From Litoditis marina (lineage: Eukaryota > Nematoda > Chromadorea > Rhabditida > Rhabditidae): a DNA stretch of 64,000 bases. This document shows, in pieces, positions 48,594-61,093 of this stretch (its first letter is position 1; every line of letters begins with the position of its first letter). Made by a program: the position numbers and the translations under genes. The stretch is taken from contig OZ038435.1 of NCBI GenBank assembly GCA_964036275.1, forward strand, positions 1,240,001 to 1,304,000, written 5' to 3'. The notes under the pieces were generated by a model that made no database searches, was not told the DNA's origin, and saw only the letters and a list, made by a program, of their open reading frames with translations.

Positions 48594-50498
48594 CTAGCAG
48601 TTCATCTACCGAATGATAACAACTGTTCCTGAAAAGGGCGTAATTTGAGATGATTTGAGAGAACGGTACATTAAGATTAGAAACATCAAACAAAGATATT
48701 TCGACAGAGGCACTTGACATTTGATCAAAAATAAAAAAGCCGAGAACAAGGTGAGGAAATAGACAATTACGTAGACGTTCTCTATATTAATGAAGAATTC
48801 AGCTTACTAGAGGCAAGAATAATGTGAAGAAAAAACACAGATTAGAGTGTTGTTAAAGAAGAGTAATTCGTAGGAAATGTTCTGGAGGGTCGGCCAGATC
48901 AACAAGTTCAAAATACTACAGAAAAAATGTGAGAACAACAAACTATTACATTTTTTAGTGTCAGTATGCAATATTTTTTAATATTTCACCACAGCGTAGA
49001 ATACGAGGGTAAGTGGCTAGAGAAGCTTTTGGAGGGTTACTTAGACTGCCAAGGAGTACAAGTAAACAGTCGACAGAGTCAACATAAGCGATATACTCAA
49101 CCAGAGGGATAATGATTTGGTGAACATTATGCTCCTCTACAACCAGAAGCTGACTGGTAACGATGGGAATATCTTCATGACCCACTAGAGAGTGTGTAGG
49201 TCAAAGAGACGCAGACTATCTACGCCTTCTGTTTCTACACACTCTTTCATTCGGGCTGTCCAGTTGCTCGCAACTGGTTAGAGATCATCTAGAGAACACG
49301 TGAATGATGGGAGGAATCTAAGAAGATTACAGCACGTAAGGAGAATACCATATGAACAAACTTTGCAGCTGATGCGCAGCACTGTGCCTAATTTTGATAC
49401 GCAGCGAGCAGCAGCTGTCAATTGGTTGTGCTCAGATAGGGTGTCTAGAGAGTCACTTCCTTGAGAAGACGAACTGTCATCGAGCCAGCCGGCCACAGTA
49501 CTCTAATCGTGAGTTGCCGCCCGTCTGCGTCTCTCCGTTTGGCGTACTGTCTCGCCGCGGAGGGTCAACAAACTGACAAATACAAACACATAATCGTACT
49601 AATCGGGGGAAGAACGTCGAGAGTGGACAGTTAGAAGCTGAAAGTAGTCGCGACTGGGTTCAGAGAAATGGAGAGAGATGGAGAGGGAGAGAGAAAGAAA
49701 GAGAGTAAGATGGAAAGATAGACTGAGCGACATAGAACACAAAGAGGAATAGATAGGGTGAAGACGCACGAGAGGGGAAATAATTCAATAGGGAAGGAAA
49801 TATGTTATGCAGGAATCTGTGAACGATGAAATCGAAAAGTCTAAAGCCGGTTCAGTAGAGAAAAAGTTGTGTTTTGTCACTGGAACAGCGACAAAACACA
49901 AGTTCGTTCATTTAACTTGCGCACGAGAATAAAGCCCGACTTTCTCCGAAGTGGTGAAAGAATCTTGGAGAAACAGAGAAGTTTGTTTGACTGATCAATG
50001 AATTCAATTTAAGACGACAGACAGTACAGCAGTGTTATGACGGGCTGCAGCCGCGAAAAGTTTGATCAGAGTTTCTGAATATTGGCGAATCTTGGAAAAC
50101 CACTACTGTTCAGACCTGTTCGATTGAAAAAGTAGGCAACAACAAATTGTTGAGGAAAACAAAATTATTTGGTTTCACCAATGAATGAAGTCAATTCGCT
50201 GAAGACAGTAGAGCAATGTTATGAAGGACGGGAGCCGCAGAGGTAGTTGGTTCAGAGTTTACTTAGCGGGGACCACTCGGGGCTTGGGAACGGCGCGGCC
50301 GGTAATTGAAGCCCCCGGGCGACATGCATATGTATTATGTAACATTACCTATACCTTAGACGGGAGGCGGAGGTTGATACCCGATCCCGGCTGTAGTTGA
50401 CGTCGAAGAACAAAGGCGGTTGGCAGTACAAACGAATTGAACGAGATGGGGTGGTATGGGATGTAAAATAGAAGCAGACTGGACAGTGACCAGATATT

Positions 50499-50577
50499 CG
50501 CTGTAGTCTGATTTCGATACATGTTTTGGATGACGAAGTGACCGAAAACAACGGGATCAAACTACAAACAGAGCGAG
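50499..50577. repeat. foldback element, 78-bp family
   Basis: CGCTGTAGTCTGATTTCG at the left, GGGATCAAACTACAAACAGA at the right, followed by CGAGATATT and CCGTATAGG. Confidence 0.65.
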
Positions 50578-50967
50578 ATATTACCAAAACACGCCGTATA
50601 GGCTAGCAGCACAGAAGCATTGGCCGCGATGGTAGTATGAGATTGCAGACTACATAACACCGAGAAAGATATTTGTAGAGTGCGTTCCAAATATCAGTAC
50701 CCCGTACTGAGTGGATGAACGAGAATTGAAATACGCCTGAATCAGGAATATAATTCGAGAACAAATTGATAGGGATGATTTATCGTCAATATGACCGGAG
50801 TAGTTATCGAAAAGGGAAGTCTACTTCGCAACTAGTAGATCAATATGTAGGTAAGTAGCACTTGGAATGAAGATAGTAGGTGAAAGTAAACAAGTAAACA
50901 ACTATATGGGTACTTCTCTGAAGTAAGGAAGTAGTACAAAGGTGAACAAGTATCAGTATCTCTGTGA

Positions 50968-50973
<6 letters not shown>

Positions 50974-51009
<36 letters not shown>

Positions 51010-51041
51010 TGAAAGAAGTAGAGAGAGAGAGATAGAGAGAG
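50974..51041 (+). repeat. (GA)n microsatellite
   Basis: An almost pure GAGAGA run of about 30 nt followed by imperfect GAGAGATAGAGAGAG. Confidence 0.9.
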
Positions 51042-54000
51042 TAGTAGTAGAATGGTAATGAGCCTCTCCGGAGGGGGTGGGCCAGTAGACTGGAGTCGCG
51101 GATCGAGTAGTGTTGATATTTGATTGTGACTCGCCAGGGGTGGACTGCGCCCCAAAGAAGTTTGACAGCTCAACAAACAAAGGACAAAAGCAGCAGAAAA
51201 CGAAACAATGAACCGAAAATGATTCTGTCAACTTGAGAAGCGGTCACTTAGGCGGGCCCGGGGGCAAAAAAGAGGCCACACACACACGCGACGAGTTATT
51301 TGATAGAAAAGGAGCTCAGAAACTTTTTCACTAGTAGATTAGTAGTTACAAGTTTTCTTGTGGTTCCACGTGGCAGGCCATTGCGCAACTGAGAGAGAAA
51401 CAAGTTACAAGTGGGAAAGATGTTAAGCTCGCGAAACAAGTACATCATAGAAGTTTGACAGTAATCTACTAATCTACTGATAACTTGTCAAGAAGTTGAG
51501 TAGACTCCAGTGTTGGTCAAGTGAGAGCTACATGTTTGAAGAGAGTGATGAAAGAAGGGATGTTAGACAAAACTGACCAATCAATGATAAGGTGCACTTG
51601 GTAGTAACCTGGTAACTGTTTTGTAGGCTCGCGCGGCAGCAAACTACAAGTTATCAGCTAGCAACATCCAGAATACAAACATTCATTTCCAATATTCCTT
51701 CTTCATTCAGTTTCATGAACCTCTATAATCTCTGGCTCTACTTTCCTCCTTGCAAATTGTAACCCAAAAAACCAGAAGGGCTTCAAGTTGGTGTAATTAC
51801 TTAACCTTAACAATTAGCATTTCGACCGCTATCACAACCCCTTTCGCATATCTTACTCAAACACGTTTACTCACGGTTTGATCAAGTTACTCGTAAAGTT
51901 ACAGGATTTTAAGACTTGTGTCCGAGTTCCTATTGTTGCAGTAACCAATATAACGCCGCGGGCTTATGTTGAAAGTTCGCTTTCTAAGCTCACTTGTTAC
52001 AACTTTTCACCATTTACCAGTAAAAAAACTATATTGTTCTAACTACAGTAACCAGTACATCGCCGCGGGCTATATTTAAAGGTCTAAATGGAGTTAGGGC
52101 GGCGTCAAGAGGCGCCGGCCGCTCGCACAATACCACTCAAGTACTGTACTCTGTTTCGCCTGCTGTGCTGCTGGCTGGTCAGAGTTTCAGAGGCTGGTCA
52201 CGACTCTCGGCCGCAACGCAAACAGTTATTCGCTTGATTACACACGGCTTTTTCTGCTCGGGGACCCCGGGCGCGCGATGGAGACAGTAATAGCCGGGTG
52301 GAAATAAGACCTTTTGGGGGAGGTCAGGCGAGCTGGTATACCTATAGATATGTCGTGAGGTATTCTCATAAGTAACGATTATAAGCATAAAGTCACGGGA
52401 AAGTACCTCACAAACTATGTCGCAGTTTTCAGAGACACTTCACGTGAAAATTCAATGTCTGCTTGATTTGCTAATGTGTACGCCTCATGATTGAACTTAC
52501 AATAAGTACGAAGTAAGACACGTCACCTTTTGTGATCACACTCATTACGTTGTGTCGCATTTTCGGTATGAGTCAAACTTTGAAAGATTCCGAAATCAGA
52601 ACATATTGTACACCCTGCTATGGTTAACATGTGGTCGACTATATGATAAATGTCAGACGCGAACCCGCGATAATGAAAATGATTGACGGCGGCTCCAAGG
52701 TGTAGTAATTCAAAGTCTGAAGCTGAAGTTCTACTGTAAGAAGTCTCTCTGGACACATAGATTAAGAATGGCCTATACGCTAACTGTAAATCCACGGATA
52801 GTTTAAAAGGAATTCAGAAGAGTATTGAAAGAAATGGCGCAGAGAAGACGAAAACTATAGGATATGTTTTGCGGCGGTAGCTACATAACTAATAGCATTG
52901 TGGCTGTTATTTTGGTTGTATTTGGTCAGCTTTTCGGCTTTCATTGAAACATACGCACGTTATTGTTTTCAAGCAAAACTCCCGCTTTCCGTTGTAAATG
53001 AAAGACTAGACGTGGCTGTATTTAAAATCTATTAATATGTGTACTAAGTCGTTTTAAAGTTATTGAACTTTTTTAACACATCATACCTTAACCAGCAAGT
53101 TTTCGCTGTTTACTCAATAGTTAAATCTCCAAATCAAGCTTGTTCCAGAATCAAGCTCGGGCAATAGCTCAGTAGATAACTTCTGTTCAGAACTTAGAGT
53201 GGAAAAGTGAAAACAGCGTATTTGAATTTTGAACTGATCTGTAATAGAAGAGGCGTACCGAGAGCACTACAAATACAGCAACGACTAGCGGCTATTTGAG
53301 GTACATACTATAGAAAAGTCAACACGGGCGAATACGAATCTCCCGCAACCGGGTAACCGCCCCAACTGTTTACCATTCAACATTTCAACTACGGACTGCA
53401 CAGCGCAACTTGTGGACAGGGATTTGTTGTAAAGCGGACTAGAGTAAAAGTGAACGAAACAATACGTGATCGACTACATTTGACAAACGTGTTTGTAGTT
53501 TGGTCTAGATACACTTGACCTACAATTTCCGTGTTTGTGAGGTGACACTCATATTTGGCTATCAATTAAAGTAGATCCATAATAACTGAAAACTATTTCA
53601 AAAACATCAAATATTTTTGAAGTTGAAGAGATTGAACAGATGGGTAAGTGTTAACAGAAGGGTTAAGGCTTTTGGATCACCTGTGAAAATATACAAAACT
53701 CGTCCATTGTAATTCTTTCCGATGTTTCTAGTGCGATTTGAGTGGGAAACGGGGGCCGCTGGCCCAAAAAAGTCAGCAAAGTACAAGGCTGTTACTGCCA
53801 GCCGTTAGTATGTTACAGGTAGAGATTTGGATAGATATCGCCCCCCCTTGCAAGATGCGCTAAGATATAAAGACAAGGTCGACCAACTGACCTAAAAGTA
53901 TGAAATCGCGTAAACAATGCACTCTCGCGTATAGTAATCTGTAGAAATGATGGTTTCATTAAAAGGAAGAAGGCGATTGAATGACATCTTCCAACTCCAA

Positions 54001-54720
54001 GATCTAGCTTTCCAATAATTCTAGTTTAAACAGTACACAGTTAATCTAAGTTTTTCGTCTCAAGTTTAAAACGCGATGATACTAAGCTTGATAAATAGAA
54101 TGTCAAGAAACATTTGCTGAGGATTGAAGTTGGAGCCGAAATATTGACTAGAAGTTTTCCAGGTAAACACCATAGTTGGAAAAAACAAAACAGTTGAAAT
54201 CCTATGGTAAAAAACCACTGAGGTGCAACTGCTTGATTCTGCACTGAGATGGTAGTGAATAGTAAAGGAAACATGTGATGAATGATGGATGAGTTTATTT
54301 TGGGCCAACTGCCGGGTGTTGCATGAAACAGTGATGTAACCTATGTTCTAGAAAGAAGCAGAATCATCACGTGGAAAGTAGGAAAATATGCACTTTATAA
54401 CTACACGTTCACGAATGTGTTGCACATGTTTCACGTGACCATAGCAAAATAAGTTGATATTGAGAGATCAGACTAATAGAAAACGATGATCGTAACACGA
54501 AAAGAGGAAGGTATCCAGCCCCAGACCATGAAAAACCACATTACACAGAAATCTCAAAAAGAGGATTAGTGTTTCTGGAATGTTTCCAGTGTTCTTCGGT
54601 TTGGGAAACTATGTGGTTTAGTCATCAATGTATTGATAAAAACTAAGTGTTTCAATATGATACAAATACCAAACAGGCTATGTAGCACGTGTACACCAAC
54701 TGGCTAGTGAGATTCACATT

Positions 54721-54790
54721 GAGAACATGGTGTAGTGGCAAGAGGCGCGAATGGTAGTAGCAGGTTGTGGGTTCGAACCCCGGCGGGAGC
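54721..54790 (+). other. tRNA-like Pol III promoter pair (tRNA pseudogene or SINE head)
   Basis: TGGTGTAGTGG (54728-54738) fits the A box and GGTTCGAACCC (54770-54780) the B box, at the spacing of a normal tRNA. The acceptor ends (GAGAACA and CGGGAGC) do not pair and the T stem has mismatches, so an active tRNA is unlikely. Confidence 0.45.
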
Positions 54791-54997
54791 GCGCGCGTAT
54801 CCGAATTACCGATGAGTGGGAGTATGGAGATGATGATGACTCGGTCAGTAGTATTACAGCCGAGTCTGAAACATCAACTGATCGATTTCAGTGTTGGAGT
54901 CTAATCGAGGACAGCTGTGTAGTTAACAATTGGAGGACTTCTCTACTGTAAAGTGCACATCTAGGACTGGAGTTGCCGGATTATCATGGCAGAGTTA

Positions 54998-55145
54998 GAG
55001 AGAAGGAAGGAGAGAGGGAGAGAGTGAGAAGAGAAAGATAGTGAAGAAAGGGGTAGGTAGGAGGAAGAAAGAGAGAGAGGGGTAAAAGATAAAGAGAGGA
55101 AAAGGAAAGAGAGGGTGCGGGAGAAGAATTCAGAGAAAAGGAGAG
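54998..55145 (+). repeat. GA-rich low-complexity tract
   Basis: GAGAGAAGGAAGGAGAGAGG-type sequence continuing for about 150 bp. It opens long stop-free frames on the opposite strand that are not genes. Confidence 0.85.
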
Positions 55146-58100
55146 AGATAAGCTGTCATTTACCAGATACCTTCCAAGTGTTTCACATGACTTCGCAAAT
55201 GTTTCATGTGGTAACAGCAGTGGAACCAGTCGGCGAGATAGCGCGCCAGAAACACTGTAACATAGTACCAGATAGAGTGCCCTGGGGGTATTTGTCAGCG
55301 AGAGAGAGATACGGTAGCTGGACAACCAAAGCGGCGCGCGAGAAGAACAGGTTCGAAGTTTCATAAAGTAGCGATAATTCGCAGAAAGACAATGGGATGT
55401 GAGCGCGCGCGCACTCTTGCCCCTCTACTCATATTTGGATAAGTGGGTCGGCAGTCAAGAGAGAGAAAGAGATGACTGAACACCAACTGTAGTCTTCGGA
55501 GAGCTGTTAAAGAGGGACGGTCAGGGCTAATTGGCGCTTCAGTAAGACAGAGGTACTGTAAGTATGGAGAATATTTGTCAAACTATGGGCTCCAACTCGG
55601 TGCAAACTCACAGCATTTGTTCGAGCACATCAGGGTAGTTTCGGTACCACAGAATAACTGTCGCGTTTATTTGTGTTTATGGATGAATGAAGCAATTTCA
55701 CTTTATTTTCTAAAAGTTACTTGAGTAACAAACATTCATCAAAGACATAACTATGTGAAACTTGAAATATAGATATGTAGAAGTGCACGATTTTTTCACA
55801 TTTTATGTCGGTTTCATGTGAGGGGACCTTTTGTTCAGTATAGTAAGTATTACAACGTTTCTATGTACGCAGAAACATAATGAGGACGCGTGATCATTGC
55901 GATTTGAGATGAATCAGGTGCTACACAAAATAAACAGCAGGAAGAAGGAGAAGAATAGCAGAGAAGAGAGGGAGATAAAGTAGGTGGAAGTTAACACCAG
56001 GAGCCGAGAGTGCAGAACTGTGGCAAAAAAAGTAAACAGAAACAATATAAAGTGAGGTCAGACCTTCATGAAAGTGGGACGATTGAGCTTTATCTCAGGT
56101 TAAATGAAATGATGTTTGATGGTAGTATAACTAAACAAACTCCGAAAGATTCGAGGCTTTGGGAGAAAAAAATCTCGATTCTCTATATGCGCGAGTTAGC
56201 GTGAACACATTCCGAAACGCTGTTAGACGATGTGAACTTGTCAATGCACGTGTCAAAGTATTTTCACACTTAATGACGTTTTTTGCGCCTCAGGTGACAA
56301 ATCCGTATCTAAAAGTGTGTGGGAGGTAAGAAGATAACTGAGCGTAAGCTGTGCACAAGTTGTAAATAGTACCATCAGTGACTGGGCATTTGTAACAGAA
56401 CTGGTAGAAAAGCCGAGAGAGCACGTGAATCGAGGAGACGCAGACGGAGGCCGGTCAGCGGTAATGGGCCGAGGCAACAGACGTCTTTATCAAAGGGCAG
56501 CCAGAAAGCGCGGAGAAAGAGGCGGCAAGTTGCAAGATTTAAATTTCAGTTTGAAAGTTAGGACAAAGAGGGAATGGGGGATTACATTAGTTATGGACGG
56601 CAGGATAATGCATTCCATTGTGAGGTTATGATACTCGTGAAATGACGGGAGGTACTATACCGCGGTTGGTAAAAAGCACTTGGTCCAGCCTTCAAATTTT
56701 TCGAAGATGAAGACCGAACATGTTCCTGGTCAGATGTGAGAAATCAAAACTTCGAGTTAATTAGTATGAGAAAATTTGATTTAAAGTTGTATAGACTTCC
56801 CTATTATATAGTTAAGCAACTTAGATATGTAGAACCCACCTATTTACACCCGAGATTTATTGCTGATAGTGGCTTAAGCGTTTCCTTAAGCTTCCTTAAG
56901 GATACGTAATAAGTTTCAAACGTAAAACGTGACTGAGAAGTCAGTTAGGCGTATATGAATAGTCCGAAATGGTAAAATGAAGCATTCGTGAGTACGTGGG
57001 CCGCGGCTAAAGAGTCGCAAACTGTTCAGCTTGTTTGTCAAAGTAAGAGAGAGTGTGACAAAAGAGGAGAGGGCAGACCGGCAGAAGTGTACTCTAAGAT
57101 GGGTCAGCTCAGTTATCAAATAAGCCCGACTATGGGGGGGGGGGCAACAAGCTTGTGCTAGAGGAAAGGTATTCGCATAAATAGTTTACAAATTACACAT
57201 GTGTTTGTCAACAGCAACAAAAACAACACGGAAACAAGCGCTTGTGGTAGGGGTATGTACTTGCATAATAGTTTGTAGTGGAAGCAGCGATAGATAGTGG
57301 TACCAATTATATACCTAGTTAACTTTCTCGATCTGAGCGGGCAACTTGAAGAAAACTATTCTAACATGCGTTATAAATTATTGCAAATACACATGACCAT
57401 ATCAGTTACAAGTAAGTCATTCAACTACAGTTTCTCATTCACAATTGGAAAACCAAAAGTTAGTATTCGATCAATGAGACCAAAAGTCAGTAAGTGATGT
57501 TACTATCATACAATGTCATGTAGCGAAGTGCACATATGTAAGAACATTAGATCTTGCTATCACAATGTAACCTACAACGATATTTGTTATCATTCATAAT
57601 TTTGGCATCACCTAACCAGTATAACCCCTTGCTTGTATAACAATAATAATGATCATAACATTATAACGTTATATAAGGTTCCTCAAGCAAACTCACAGAG
57701 AGAGAGAGAGATAGGCAGAGAAGAAAGAGAGATAGATGAGCATAAAGAGATTGCTGAAAAGGCATGAAATTATGCAGTATTTTCTCTTTCCAGTTTTTCT
57801 ACCAACTTTACATGACAGTAAATGAGATAAATGACTAGAGTGGCTATAAACCTAAGTGCATGCTAGTTGAAAAAACGGTACAGCGTAGTAATTCTTCAAG
57901 GTCAGGCGATTGTGTAATAAATGACCAGTTAGATGGGTTGTCCAGTTGTAGTTTGGTGTGACCAGACGTCTACAAACCAAAATACAGGGCAAAATAAAAT
58001 TAAGAAAAACTCCACTTTTGTTTTGGAAAAGCTAAAAAAACTAAACTGATAGTATCATTTTGGAGCTCAAATAATCACTACCTGACTAATTAATGATTAC

Positions 58101-59769
58101 ACAAACCATGTTCGAATCATAAAATTCAGTAGATACAAACACAATACAATAACAAACATTTGGTATGTGAGTTACAAAGAGAACTGAACTAGCGAAGAAA
58201 TGGAGAATGTGAGATAACGTGAAAAAAGTTCGTGTAGGAATGATAATGACTATCCTAACATATATCATCGGCAACTTTTCGCTCAGTACCAGTATACTGC
58301 AATATCAAACCATATTGTTCTTGCTACTTATTGTTATTGAGCTAGTTCGTTTCGTGGTCTGTCGTAAACAAGTTCAAAGTACATGTAAATTCGTGTTAAA
58401 CCTGTAAAGAATGCGGATTTAGCAACCAAATATGACATCTAAAGTGCGCGTAGAGGGGGGGGGGGGCGATCGGGATAGGACAAGTTTAGGTCGGAGATGT
58501 TACTCGCCAGGTCTAAGTAGGGCAAGGCAAGGAAAGTCGCAAAGACAGGTGTAAAAGTTCATAAATGGGCGAGAGGGCGCGCTGTTTCGAATTGGGGCAC
58601 GTTTTGAGAACTACTACTACGGCTATTGGGAGAGACCATCTCTAATCACTTGACCGGGATTTACCAGGCTGCATGCAACTGTTGCCGCTATTCGGTTCCG
58701 GTTCACGTGAAACTTTCACATTTCTAGTATGGACTTGGATGATTCAGACAGCTTTTGACAGCTAGAGTTCTCTGAAACGTTTTTTTCCCGTACTCTTCTT
58801 TGTAATATTAGTACCAAACAGAACAATCGAAATTTGCTCCGTATAAGTTTTAACTGCGAACTTGTACTTTGTAAGATGTACGTTTTCTACTGACAATGTT
58901 GTCAGTGATGAACTATGGTTCAGCGTAATGCACGAGAGTAAACGGACTAAAGTTGGTTGTGGATGTTCCACATGGAAATGTGAAATGAATTCACGTGGAG
59001 CTTTAACATTTCTAGTGTGGAAATACACATATCATACTTCAATGTTTCACGTGGAAACGTAAAACGAAGCTGTAAGTTGGTTCGAAGCGTAGTAGTGTGG
59101 TATTTGACGTTGGTTGGGTTGTTTGCGAAACTCGAGTATGGGGGGACGGGGCTCGAAAACTCGTAGATCTACTTTGAATTCGATCCAATCGGGCCCGATT
59201 GGTAAGAAGTGTCTCGAAATCACTGTCTCCACCCTAAATGACCATCATTACTCGAAATGAGAGGCACACGGATGTCAAACTACTGTAACATTGGAGCAGG
59301 AGACAGGTCGCCTTTAAGAGTTGAGAGTTTGCAGTTTACCAGTTTACTGATAGAAACTTTTGGAGCAAACACTTCATTATTACTAACTTTTCCTCATTTC
59401 GTTATATAAACTTTACGAGACTTTTTAACGGGAGTGTTGAGGAACCGTTTCACGGAGCAAAACTTAGGAATAAAAAAACCTGTTTGGTATGGGTTTGTGA
59501 ATATCAATCGCGACACCTTCCAGTTCCGATATCAGCAAAATTAAAAACTCCAGGTCAAGTTTAAGCCACGCCTCTTGTGATCTCTATTCCTTTCAATTAC
59601 AGCCATTACCTGCCGGGAGGTTGTTCGGAACTGCTGTCGACTGGTTTCCCTCCTCCCGACTACAAGTGAATGGGTGTCGGGATTGGCTGAACTCTACCTA
59701 ATTATACCTGTTTCACAAAGTGTCAGAATGGTAGTCCAAATCGTCATTCAACAAAGTCGGAGCGAATGA

Positions 59770-60240
59770 GAAAAAAGGCGCGGCCCGGGATCGGACTCGT
59801 ACCCTACTTTGGAAAAGGCGGACTGAAACTCTTTAGCAGCAAGACACGAGATTACTCGGGTTCTCGCCCGTTTTTTGATGAAACATTAGTTGTATCCTGG
59901 TTGCGTAGAGCTCTACGTGGAAGCGTGAGGAAAACAAAACTCTTGACAGTTGTTGTGTTCTTTTTTTCTGTATTGCGAGGAAAAATAAATAAAAAAGAGA
60001 ATTTCCCCTTTCAAAATATTGAACTTTAAAATATCAAATCGCACCCTACTTTGGAAGGCGGACTGGAACTCTTTAGCAGCAAGACTCGAGGTTACTCGTG
60101 TTTCCAGCGGGTTTTCGATGAAACATCTGATGTATTGGTAGTTTTGAGTTTAAACGTCAGAAATATCTTGGCTGTAAAGAGATTACTCGTGTTCTCAGCG
60201 GGTTTTCGATGAAACATTAGAACGATCCTGCTTGTATAAA
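59770..60240. repeat. diverged direct duplication (two and a half copies)
   Basis: ACCCTACTTTGGAAAAGGCG with CTCTTTAGCAGCAAGAC and GATGAAACAT at 59805-59890 recurs at 60043-60125, and the GATTACTCGTGTTCTCAGCG to GATGAAACAT part a third time at 60180-60218. The first copy has CCGATCCCGGGCC on the minus strand followed by a T run, which faintly resembles a tRNA 3' end plus Pol III terminator. Confidence 0.65.
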
Positions 60241-60854
60241 GTTTCACGTGAAAATGTGAAGCGAATTGACGTGTTGGTAGTAGTTGCGTTTGTTTCACGA
60301 ACACTCGGTCCGGTTGTGATGAGGTGAGCATTTATTATGACACTAGATGGAATTTCACGTACAAACCAAACGATTACTCAAGGAAAAACAGTTTTTGTAC
60401 GCATACTAACTGATAGGCAGCGCAGAAAAGTCATGAACGTGGTGAGATCATTAGTGATCTTCAGGTGCGCACTTATGATATATTATAAGTAGAAGAGAGC
60501 TCACGAACTATCTCGTAAGCTCCTGTGACATTACTCATATGAGATGTCACGAACTTGAAAATGCGCTGAAATGTGACTGCCCGACACTCTTACTATGTCC
60601 TATGTGTAGTACGTCACTTTTCTACGATTCCAGATTTAGAGAGGTTCGATTTGACACCTATCACAAGTTTGACAAAGGCGTTATTCAGCTGTGTTTTCGG
60701 GTTTACGATTGATTTCAGTATATCCGAGTAATATTTTAGATTGGAGTAGTCCTTGAAACGGAAGACTGGTTACTAGGAATCAAAGAGGACATAATGAAGT
60801 ATATGTCACGGGCAATGACAATGATGGAGTGAACGAAATGTATAGTTTCAAAAT

Positions 60855-61062
60855 AGAAGGGAGAGGGAGAGAGATGGAAATGGAAAGATAGAAAGATGGA
60901 GGAAGACAGAGAAAAAGGGACTAAGGCGAGAAGAGAAAAGGAGAATGGAAGTGGGAGAGAAAGAAAGGAAGAGAGACAGATAAATGTGAAGGGGTAAGAG
61001 AAAGTGGGGGAGAGTGAGAGGAAGATGGAGAGAGAGAGAGAAAGAGAGAGAAAGAGAGAGCT

Positions 61063-61085
<23 letters not shown>
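60855..61085 (+). repeat. GAGA array
   Basis: Imperfect GAGAGA/GAAAGAGAGA repeats that become a pure dinucleotide run near 61055-61085. It keeps a 275-codon reverse frame open by composition alone. Confidence 0.9.
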
Positions 61086-61093
<8 letters not shown>

